The position numbers were made by a program, and so were the translations under genes. From Nemertoderma westbladi (taxonomy: Eukaryota; Xenacoelomorpha; Nemertodermatida; Nemertodermatidae), in the NCBI GenBank assembly GCA_032718475.1, contig JAUCBJ010009031.1, forward strand, positions 1 through 64,000: a stretch of 64,000 nt of DNA, written 5' to 3'. Of the stretch, positions 24,961-32,941 are shown piece by piece (positions within the stretch are counted from its first letter, which is position 1; the number at the start of each line of letters is the position of its first letter). The notes below the pieces were generated by a model. It ran no database searches and was not told where the DNA came from. It saw nothing but the letters and a program-made list of their open reading frames with translations.

Positions 24961-27900
24961 GTGGACGTGAACCATGACGCGTTGCTTCACACAACCAGTC
25001 ATACTCCGACCAGACGCTTTCGACGAGAGCATCCAGATAAAGCGGCTAGATGCGACGCGCTTTATAAGGAGCGTGCGCCGCGCGAGATCCGTACCTTTTA
25101 TACCGACTGTATGGATCAGTCAGGATCATCGGACGAGGACGAGGAGGAAGACGACACTTTCTACGTGCATGCAGGTGAGGAACAACCTTCGATAACGCTC
25201 CTCACACAGAACCAATTGAAAGGGTTTAGCGTGATTCCTATAAAGATTACCGGAACCCGAGGGAGCAAGCGTATATACGCCATCTTAGACTCTGCGTCAT
25301 CGCATAGCTATGTCGACGAACAAGTAGCCGACGTAGTTACGGACATGAGTCAAGGTAAGACTGCTCAGTATACTGTAAGCAGCATGCATGGTAAGAGAGC
25401 GATCCCTGTGACAAGAGTAAAACTAACTTTAGACACTCTTCTTTCCAAAGCGGAATACAGCAAGGAGGAGCGCTCATTACTTCCGGTAAGAAATTTGACC
25501 TTTGCAGCTACGAAGGACTTTAGTGACTTGCTTGGCCCTGTGCCAGAGCAATCACCGGAAGATCGTAAGTATTTCCGACACCTTGGAATACCGGAATGTC
25601 CTGTTAATTATCGTTCCATTGCGATGTTAATTGGGACAGACCAGTTTAACTTACATCAGGTATGGGAGACACGCCCATCTGTTATTACAGCGGGCAACCC
25701 CTACGTATGTAGAACTCCCATAGGTTGGTATACTAGAGCACCAATACGTTCACTAGAGGTAAGTGACCAGGAGGACGACGTTTTGAGTACGTGTAGTTTA
25801 TTGACCAACATGATAGATAATTCTCCTTCACACTCCTGTGGTCCAATTGTATGGACGGCACTACGACAGACTTGCGTCACTAACGCAGACGCCACCGATA
25901 CTGACGTAACCGATCTGGACACGACCATACGGACCTCTGACTTACAACTACTTGCAGTAGACCAGGTTGTATTGACTACTGAAGACCTAAGGGTTGTTGC
26001 CGTGGATGACTCGATGAACGAGGATTTTGGAAGGCTTGCGAGCCTACCGAAAAATCCGAAGGTCATTGACCCCACCCACCAGGCTTCGACACCGGTCGTT
26101 GATCTTGGAAGGCTTGCGAGCCTACCGATAGATCAAGAAGTTGTCAAACCGCCGCACGACGATTCGACGCCGACTAGTGACACCGGAAGGCTTGCGAGCC
26201 TACCTGACACCTTGACACTAGCCACCGCAGCGGACGAAGACGTGGACGAGGACCATGGCGCAGTGCAAGCAGCGCTTGACCGACTGCTGACTGAACGGAC
26301 CATTCAATGGTTGGAACAGGACTCAGCAGAACCCGGTAGTTACGAGACCGCTATGTCAGAACAGGAAAAACGGTCATTAAATATTATGAGAGATACCATT
26401 CGCCAGACCGCGAATGGCCACTATGAGGTTGGTATGTTGTGGCGCAATGGACAACCTAAACTCGTTAACAATTACCCGCTTGCTTTGAGGCGACTCAAAT
26501 CAATAAGGCAGCGATTGTTGCGAGACGAGATGGCCCATATGCAATACAATGCACAACTTCAGACGTATCTCCAAAAGGGATACGCCATTAGGATGTTAAA
26601 TCCCGAGGTAACCACAGACCAGACATATTACCTGCCACATCATTTTGTTCGACACCCGGACAAACCTGGCAAGGTGCGTGTAGTCAACGACTGCGCTGCG
26701 CTTTACCAAGGGATGTCTATGAACAGCGAACTGATGGACGGGCCGAATATGAATAATTACCTCATGGGAGTCCTAATGCGTTTTAGACAACGCAAAGTGG
26801 CTTTCACCTGTGACGTAGAGGCCATGTTTCACCAGGTTAAGGCTTTGGAGCGGGACAGGGACAGTTTGAGGTTTCTTTGGTATCCGGACGGAAACTTACA
26901 ACTTCCGCCAGAAACTTACCAAATGCAGGTAAGAGTATTCGGAGCCAGGGACAGCCCCAACTGCACCATGTATGCCTTAAAGCAGACAGCATTGGACAGA
27001 CGAGACCAATTTGACCCAGAAGTAGTTCGGACCGTGGAACGAGATTTCTACGTGGATGACGGCCTCAAGAGTTGTGACACCTTGGAGCGCGCTACAACCG
27101 TAGCACACCAACTCCAGGATTGTCTCGCTGAGGGCGGATTTCACCTGACGAAGTTCGCTTCCAACGAACCCGAACTGGTGAACTCATTTGACCCGATGGA
27201 CCGTAGCGGAGGTGACTTGGACTTAGACCTAGAACCTCTGCCGACGACCAAAGTATTAGGACTTAGTTGGGACCCTAACACCGACAATTTTAGGGTACGT
27301 GTAAGGTCCAACGACCAGACTAGACCTCTCACTAAGAGGACTTGCTTATCGACCATGAGTCGATTGTATGACCCATTGTGTTTCATTAGTCCAGTGATCC
27401 TACATGCTAGGATCATACTCCGCAGCATTTGGCAAGCCGGACTGGAATGGGACGATCCCATCCCAGAAAAGTTAGCTGAGCGATGGAGGGACTGGGAAGC
27501 CCAACTGACGTTCCTACAAGACTATACCATACTGAGGGTATACTTTCCTTTGCAAACCACCTTTCCTGCCGATTTAGAGCTTCACAGCTTTAGTGACGCT
27601 AGTAAGGATGGATTGGGGGTTACCTTATACCTTAGACAACAAGTGACATCGGACAGCTACGATGTATCTCTCGTTACTTCAAGGGCTAGAACAATGCCAT
27701 TGAAGTATATGACTGTACCTCGTGGGGAGCTGCAAGCCGGGACGATATCCACCGATATTGTCAGTCTAGTTCAACGCGAGCTGGAGGCTAACTTGAAGGT
27801 CACGTATTGGACGGATGCGACGTTGGTACTTTGGTACATAAACAACGAAGCATTTGAGTTCAAGACTTTCGTAGCCAACAGACGGGCTGAAATATTAGAC

Positions 27901-30468
27901 CGGTCGCTCAAACAAGATTGGCGTCACTGTCCAGGGAAGCTGAACCCAGCTGACATCGCGTCACGGGGGATGCAACCACTTGACTTTTGTAAACCGGACA
28001 ATAAATCCTTTTGGTTTAGAGGACCCGATTTCCTACAGCGACCATCAGACGAATGGCCACCGTTATTCGACGCGACAACCAACACCATACCAGAGGGTGC
28101 CGAGATAAAACTCGACAAGGTTGTCAAGTCTAAAGCGAAAGCCAACGCCAAGGTCAAGAGGAAAAAAGGACGGACGAAATCTGATGACCTGGACGCCAGA
28201 CCTGACATTACGCCAGACGTCTCGCCAGACACTCGACCAGACGCTTGTACGAATCCTTCGCCGGATGTTACGCGGGAGATTTCACCAGACGTTTCGCCGG
28301 ATTGTTCACCAGATTACTCGCCAGATTATTCACCAGAAGCGACACCAGATTGTTCTCCGGATTGTTCGCCAGATTGTTTGATGGAACTCTCGACAGAATG
28401 TCTACCGGACGTCTCACCAGACTTTCCACCAGACATCTCGACAGACTGTTCACCAGACTTTGCACCAGACTTTCTGACAGAAGTTACGCTAGACAGACTT
28501 TGGGACCGACGACAGGACATTTCGCCGGATGTTCCGCGCTATGTCTCACCAGACGTCTCACCAGACTGTTCACCAGACGCTTCACCAGACTGTCTACTAG
28601 ACACTCCATTCGAAGACCCATTGGAGCGGACCTTTAGAGACTTACCAAATTTGACTTCTTTGGACGACAAAGGTGTGGCCACAGGGATTACACTCCGCTC
28701 GAAGAAGGTACTTGACTTACCTACAGGTAAACGTGTGACTAAGGTTAGGAAGCTTACAGGCTCACAGGAACACACTGACACTGTAGAGTTGAAACCGTTA
28801 CTGCCAGTCGACACATTAGGTGCGGACGGCAAAGGTAAGAGCGTAGAGATTGACGTACTTGGGGACTCAGACAAACCTACCAGAAGGCCCGTGGGCCTAC
28901 CAAGTCCAGACAAGTATCCACACTACGACTACACCTTACCCGATGACGTCACTAACACTTACGTTGACAGGATAGTGAACCTAACTAGATCATGGACTGG
29001 CGCGTGTCGCAAGTTAGCATGGCTCAAACGATTGAGACAATATGCCAGAGGCAAACGCGACTTTCCTAGAAGACTTACCTTAAAGGAAATTGGCCACTGT
29101 GAAGTTGATATCATTCGACATTATCAATTGCGATATTTCGCACGAGAGTTCACAGCGATCAAACAAGGTAAACAGATTAAGTCTTCACCGATTTTGAGTT
29201 GGAGTCCGATTATTTACCGGGGCTTACTTTGTCACAAGTCCAGACTCCAAAACATCGACTTTGCACTTGACTTTAGGTATCCTATCATCATACCGCAACA
29301 CCATGAGTTACAGCGCGCTATGATACTGGACGCACATGTACAACTCAAACACGTAGGTAGACACCACTGTCTATCACACTTACGTTCGAGGTTTGTACTG
29401 ATTAGACCTAGTAAGGCACTGAGTTCGGTAACACGGAACTGTATTATTTGTAAGAAGGTGGACGCGAGGATAGGACACCAAGAAATGAGTGAACTACCAC
29501 TAGCGAGATTACAGGCGTTTAGACCCCCTTTCACTGAGACAGGGATAGACTGTTTTGGACCCATAATCGCGAAACGCGGAAGGGTACAGGTAAAACATTG
29601 GGGATTGATCTTCACTTGCATGGCCAGCAGAGCTGTCCATATAGAGCGAGTGACAGACTTGACCACCAATGCCTTTATCCTAGCCTTACGGCGATTTATC
29701 GCTAGACGTGGATTGGTCAAATCCATATACTGCGACCAAGGGACAAACTTTGTGGGTGCACGGAACGAAATAACCAGAGCTTTGAGAAAATTGGACCAAA
29801 ACCAGATTTCCGAGGAACTACGTCCTCACCGTATTGTTTGGTTTTTCAATACTCCAGACAGTCCGTGGAGAGGCGGCGTTTGGGAAAGGCTGATTGGCTC
29901 AATAAAGACAGCTATGGCTAAAGTCGTACCGACGCAACACATCTTGACAGACGACCAACTGACGACGTTACTAATAGAAATCGAAGCAATCTTAAATACT
30001 AGACCGATCGCTTTGATCCCAGACAATAACGACGTACAGTTTGCCTTGACACCAGCGCACCTGCTTATGCAGGCGCCGACGACACTGTTGCCCATTTCGG
30101 TACCCGTTGATAGTGACGGATACGGCAACAAGGCTTGGAAAATCACTCAATTACTTGCAAATAAATTCTGGGAAATATGGCAGAAATATTATTTGCCCTC
30201 TATTTCGACCAGAACCTCTTGGTATCTAAATACCCGATGTTTAAGATGTGGTGACCATGTTTTATTGGCTGAAGCTAATCTGAAAAGACGGTTTTGGCTG
30301 ACTGGAGTCATTTTGACCACGCACCCTACATCTGGTGTAGTGAGGACAGTTACTGTAAAGACTATCGACGGACGTACCGTAGATAGGCCTGTACAACGTC
30401 TCGTACTCCTTGAGGAGACTAGAAACGAGACGGGAGACTACAAATCTCCACCCAATATTAGTAAATAG
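24961..30468 (+). CDS. pol: Pol polyprotein of element D (PR-RT-RH-IN)
   Basis: 1835 intact codons, overlapping gag by 17 nt in the +1 frame. Domains by residue: retropepsin-like protease AILDSASSHSYVD about 105-118; reverse transcriptase about 570-760 with FTCDVEAMF and the YVDD box near 697; RNase H with SFSDASKDGLG near 877 and TYWTDATLVLWY near 950, ending at NPADIASRG near 995; a Lys-rich stretch and a (SPD)n-type insertion about 1079-1213; integrase HHCC region near 1465-1500, core Asp in IDCFGP near 1530, CDQGTNF near 1592 and WERLIGSIK near 1642; C-terminal domain to the end. The listed first codon is GTG; translation probably enters from gag by a +1 shift near CCATGAC. All catalytic motifs seen are intact. 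Confidence 0.92.
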   Translation: MDVNHDALLHTTSHTPTRRFRREHPDKAARCDALYKERAPREIRTFYTDCMDQSGSSDEDEEEDDTFYVHAGEEQPSITLLTQNQLKGFSVIPIKITGTRGSKRIYAILDSASSHSYVDEQVADVVTDMSQGKTAQYTVSSMHGKRAIPVTRVKLTLDTLLSKAEYSKEERSLLPVRNLTFAATKDFSDLLGPVPEQSPEDRKYFRHLGIPECPVNYRSIAMLIGTDQFNLHQVWETRPSVITAGNPYVCRTPIGWYTRAPIRSLEVSDQEDDVLSTCSLLTNMIDNSPSHSCGPIVWTALRQTCVTNADATDTDVTDLDTTIRTSDLQLLAVDQVVLTTEDLRVVAVDDSMNEDFGRLASLPKNPKVIDPTHQASTPVVDLGRLASLPIDQEVVKPPHDDSTPTSDTGRLASLPDTLTLATAADEDVDEDHGAVQAALDRLLTERTIQWLEQDSAEPGSYETAMSEQEKRSLNIMRDTIRQTANGHYEVGMLWRNGQPKLVNNYPLALRRLKSIRQRLLRDEMAHMQYNAQLQTYLQKGYAIRMLNPEVTTDQTYYLPHHFVRHPDKPGKVRVVNDCAALYQGMSMNSELMDGPNMNNYLMGVLMRFRQRKVAFTCDVEAMFHQVKALERDRDSLRFLWYPDGNLQLPPETYQMQVRVFGARDSPNCTMYALKQTALDRRDQFDPEVVRTVERDFYVDDGLKSCDTLERATTVAHQLQDCLAEGGFHLTKFASNEPELVNSFDPMDRSGGDLDLDLEPLPTTKVLGLSWDPNTDNFRVRVRSNDQTRPLTKRTCLSTMSRLYDPLCFISPVILHARIILRSIWQAGLEWDDPIPEKLAERWRDWEAQLTFLQDYTILRVYFPLQTTFPADLELHSFSDASKDGLGVTLYLRQQVTSDSYDVSLVTSRARTMPLKYMTVPRGELQAGTISTDIVSLVQRELEANLKVTYWTDATLVLWYINNEAFEFKTFVANRRAEILDRSLKQDWRHCPGKLNPADIASRGMQPLDFCKPDNKSFWFRGPDFLQRPSDEWPPLFDATTNTIPEGAEIKLDKVVKSKAKANAKVKRKKGRTKSDDLDARPDITPDVSPDTRPDACTNPSPDVTREISPDVSPDCSPDYSPDYSPEATPDCSPDCSPDCLMELSTECLPDVSPDFPPDISTDCSPDFAPDFLTEVTLDRLWDRRQDISPDVPRYVSPDVSPDCSPDASPDCLLDTPFEDPLERTFRDLPNLTSLDDKGVATGITLRSKKVLDLPTGKRVTKVRKLTGSQEHTDTVELKPLLPVDTLGADGKGKSVEIDVLGDSDKPTRRPVGLPSPDKYPHYDYTLPDDVTNTYVDRIVNLTRSWTGACRKLAWLKRLRQYARGKRDFPRRLTLKEIGHCEVDIIRHYQLRYFAREFTAIKQGKQIKSSPILSWSPIIYRGLLCHKSRLQNIDFALDFRYPIIIPQHHELQRAMILDAHVQLKHVGRHHCLSHLRSRFVLIRPSKALSSVTRNCIICKKVDARIGHQEMSELPLARLQAFRPPFTETGIDCFGPIIAKRGRVQVKHWGLIFTCMASRAVHIERVTDLTTNAFILALRRFIARRGLVKSIYCDQGTNFVGARNEITRALRKLDQNQISEELRPHRIVWFFNTPDSPWRGGVWERLIGSIKTAMAKVVPTQHILTDDQLTTLLIEIEAILNTRPIALIPDNNDVQFALTPAHLLMQAPTTLLPISVPVDSDGYGNKAWKITQLLANKFWEIWQKYYLPSISTRTSWYLNTRCLRCGDHVLLAEANLKRRFWLTGVILTTHPTSGVVRTVTVKTIDGRTVDRPVQRLVLLEETRNETGDYKSPPNISK
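26029..26048 (+). repeat. Palindromic mini-repeat, copy 4
   Basis: GGAAGGCTTGCGAGCCTACC in pol, read as GRLASLP. First of three copies spaced exactly 78 bp apart. Confidence 0.9.
26107..26126 (+). repeat. Palindromic mini-repeat, copy 5
   Basis: Identical to copy 4 and in the same frame (GRLASLP), 78 bp further on; the spacer has diverged. Confidence 0.9.
26185..26204 (+). repeat. Palindromic mini-repeat, copy 6
   Basis: Identical to copies 4 and 5, GRLASLP frame, 78 bp after copy 5. The three lie between the protease and RT domains. Confidence 0.9.
28195..28610 (+). repeat. (SPD)n-type acidic repeat inside pol
   Basis: About 135 codons of degenerate S/T-P-D and S-P-D-C/V/Y triplets between RNase H and integrase, such as SPDVSPDCSPD. 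The DNA period is 9-12 bp around TCACCAGAC. It follows a Lys-rich segment (KSKAKANAKVKRKK). I know of no equivalent in standard BEL/Pao pol proteins. Confidence 0.85.
28882..28901 (+). repeat. Diverged palindromic mini-repeat, copy 7
   Basis: AGAAGGCCCGTGGGCCTACC in pol, read as RRPVGLP. Relative to the consensus, T8 to C is matched by A13 to G, so the inner stem is kept by paired changes. Confidence 0.55.
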
Positions 30469-31204
30469 ATGTGGGACCTTTGTTGGCCGCCACATAGACC
30501 TACTGTATTTTAGTTATTTGTATTTGTATTACTGTACGTGCATTTGTAATCCTCTTCACTGTAGATAGAGACAGCGGTGGAATTCCATTGTCTTTATACG
30601 TGAACATGGAGGGTAGTACCCTTATGTATCACATAGGAGCGGGATTGTGTGTACAGTAGGAATGGAATTCCACTTGGAACCCACAAGTGAGACAATTTTC
30701 AAAAATTATTAGACAAATCGATTTATTTGGATTTAAATTTAAGAAAAACGATTCTCCAGTGAAAGCAAATTCTAGAATACAGCTAGATAAAATTAAAATT
30801 GGGGAGGACAAGAGCGGATGGAAGGCTTGCGAGCCTACCGATAATTTTTTTTTTTGGAAAAAAGAAAATCGGCCTTGTTCTACGTAGTCGTGTCTACTAT
30901 TATTTAGACCAATTAATTCTCGACTGCACTATTTTTCTTGGGAAACATAGTTTGGGAAATTAAAAGGTGAGTATTTTAGACTCGCGGCTAGTTTACCCGG
31001 AATTCGTTTTTTATCGGCACATTTTTTGGATTAGGAGCCAGTGCGAAATCACGCGAACCCGAAATCATTAGGCAAAATGGGTTGGGGTTTAGAGCAGAGT
31101 TGAGCCAAAGGCCGACAAACTCTAAGTCACCTCACATCTAACCTCTATTTTGTGCTTCATCTAGTAGAAACGTAACGATATGTAACCGCATATATTCGTA
31201 TACG
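30469..31204 (+). other. Spacer between pol and ORF3
   Basis: 736 bp without a convincing ORF. It holds mini-repeat copy 8 and a poly-T run (30845-30855). Any signal for ORF3 expression (subgenomic promoter, splice acceptor or internal entry) should be here, but none is obvious by eye. Confidence 0.5.
30820..30839 (+). repeat. Palindromic mini-repeat, copy 8 (non-coding)
   Basis: GGAAGGCTTGCGAGCCTACC in the spacer between pol and ORF3, followed by a T-rich run. Confidence 0.9.
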
Positions 31205-32941
31205 ATGGCGGAGAAGATGTATAAAGAGTTACGTCAAGGGTTTACGCAAGAACAAGAGCACCAGGCGCCATTCAATCGTTATGGAGCTAAAAACTTTAGT
31301 GTGTTTGGAGTGGAGAGTATGGCTAGGAGTACAGCCAAGCTCGCAAAATCCAAGGCGGACCCGAATGTTACGCGACAGCGGTTGGACGCATACAACAAAA
31401 GAACGGAGGAATTATGCGCGGAATACAATGCGTTATATCCCTACGATGCGTTATGCGACGCTAGCGACATTTGTGAGGATCCAGACACCGAAATACGCCG
31501 ATTGTATCATACGCTGCAATATTTGACGGTAAACGAACCCTTACCTGCAGCTAGAGACGAATTTGAAGGAATGCATCTTTATAGACGCGCTCGAGGAGCG
31601 GATCCAGAGACCAAGGACGCGTTTTCCGTATACAAACTGTTTTATAAATGTGGAGCGTGTATGCGCGAGCAAGACAACGCGATTCCTATGCGGTTGAACT
31701 CGGAGAACCCCGAGCCGATATTAGCGCGATGTTCACACCACCAAAGTCTACGTTACCAAGAAGGCGGATACCCTTTGACAAATCCGTATCATTCATTTAA
31801 AATGAGTGGACCGAACGCGGGTGAGATTGTTATTTACGAACCTAAATTAGTCGAACCAGACGTCTACAGCATGGTAGTGGACGAGTCTAATAAGTCGACA
31901 CAAGAGAAATGGGAAGCTTTGAGCCTCTACAGGGCGTACAAGGCGTACGAGAAAGGCGAGATCGAGGAGTTCGGCGGAAGGCTCGCGAGCCTACCATTCT
32001 ATTGGATATCCCACGATCAAACCGAACCCAAGGAGATGACACCCGAGCTCTTCGATAGTATCACCTTTGCTCAGCGTTTGTCGCAGAGACTACAGATACC
32101 TCATGTCGAGATGACGCGAGAACCTCAGCCCCATTCTACTGGAGCGATAGTACCGGTTGCGAGACCAACTAGTTTTCCTATTAGTATACCGACCCGGAAG
32201 GAGACAACTTACGAGATCCCTATAGTTGAACACCCGGAGATCATCTCGAACCTGGATTTCCTCCCATCGGTCACCTTCGGTGATGTGTTAGAATCAACCG
32301 AGTTGCGTAAAGTAATAGTTCAAAAAATCGTACGCAACGTGCCTCCACATATCACGGACTTTAAGGAAGTGGATCGCGCGGGGACGGATATCGCACCTTG
32401 TATCTTGCGAGGATATCTGACGAAAACGATTCGATTATGGATCGGAGTTGGGACGTTTGAGACCGACACCGATATCGCGACCAATTGGACCGGTAAACCT
32501 ATTAGTTTCGATGACGAAAAGTCGATCGGGAGAATTTGGAACCCTACCGACGATTTACTCGACGATTGGGACGTGACTATCCGATCTCTGAAAGAGAATG
32601 GGTATATGTTTTACGATAATGAAGGAGAAAGCCATCAGCAAAGCCTCACTTCAAAGACTATACAGATTAGAGCACCAGATGGCGTGTTACATGTCTTCAG
32701 CCGACAGAGGAGTGATAGGAAGATGCCTATGCCGGAAGGAACGACGCAAAGACACGCGATGATAAAACGGATAGTTAAATCCATGGACCTGGCTTGTAGC
32801 ATAGAAGCTAGGATGTTGCCAAAGGCCGTGCGAGACGTTGTGTTGGATAAGAGCATCGTCAAGATCGGATCCGGTGTACGGGATGACCTCATTGATGCCC
32901 ACGGAAGAGGACCGATTGCCTACGCCATACGTGGATACTAG
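31205..32941 (+). CDS. Element D ORF3, unknown protein
   Basis: 578 intact codons from ATG 31205. I do not recognise a domain. Visible features: a basic N-terminal region with SMARSTAKLAKSKADP, a CX2C motif (YKCGACMRE, about residue 150) followed some 25 residues later by CSHH that could bind zinc, one mini-repeat read as GRLASLP near residue 258, and a mixed charged C-terminal half. No signal peptide or membrane segment is seen, so an envelope protein is unlikely even though it sits in the env position. It overlaps ORF4 by up to 104 nt in the +1 relation. Intact coding in a young element argues for a function. Confidence 0.75.
   Translation: MAEKMYKELRQGFTQEQEHQAPFNRYGAKNFSVFGVESMARSTAKLAKSKADPNVTRQRLDAYNKRTEELCAEYNALYPYDALCDASDICEDPDTEIRRLYHTLQYLTVNEPLPAARDEFEGMHLYRRARGADPETKDAFSVYKLFYKCGACMREQDNAIPMRLNSENPEPILARCSHHQSLRYQEGGYPLTNPYHSFKMSGPNAGEIVIYEPKLVEPDVYSMVVDESNKSTQEKWEALSLYRAYKAYEKGEIEEFGGRLASLPFYWISHDQTEPKEMTPELFDSITFAQRLSQRLQIPHVEMTREPQPHSTGAIVPVARPTSFPISIPTRKETTYEIPIVEHPEIISNLDFLPSVTFGDVLESTELRKVIVQKIVRNVPPHITDFKEVDRAGTDIAPCILRGYLTKTIRLWIGVGTFETDTDIATNWTGKPISFDDEKSIGRIWNPTDDLLDDWDVTIRSLKENGYMFYDNEGESHQQSLTSKTIQIRAPDGVLHVFSRQRSDRKMPMPEGTTQRHAMIKRIVKSMDLACSIEARMLPKAVRDVVLDKSIVKIGSGVRDDLIDAHGRGPIAYAIRGY
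31976..31995 (+). repeat. Palindromic mini-repeat, copy 9
   Basis: GGAAGGCTCGCGAGCCTACC in ORF3, read as GRLASLP; perfect-palindrome form. Confidence 0.9.

Larger units (their letters stand above)
21555..24977 (+). pseudogene. gag: Gag of element D, two in-frame stops
   Basis: The frame from ATG 21555 runs to TAG 24018-24020, continues in the same frame to TAA 24192-24194, then to TGA 24975-24977. The first 821 codons encode an N-terminal region and a long Ala/Glu/Arg/Gln-rich coiled-coil stretch (about residues 275-480). The BEL/Pao capsid-type region (PPKFSVNAKHWRTLVDY onward) lies after the first stop. Two zinc-binding motifs follow: CSYC...H...C near 24778 and CWRCMKPGHVRKDC near 24896, then CSLCG. 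It packages genomic RNA in the family. The stops would block full-length Gag without readthrough; they may be decay or this copy may depend on others. Confidence 0.8.
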
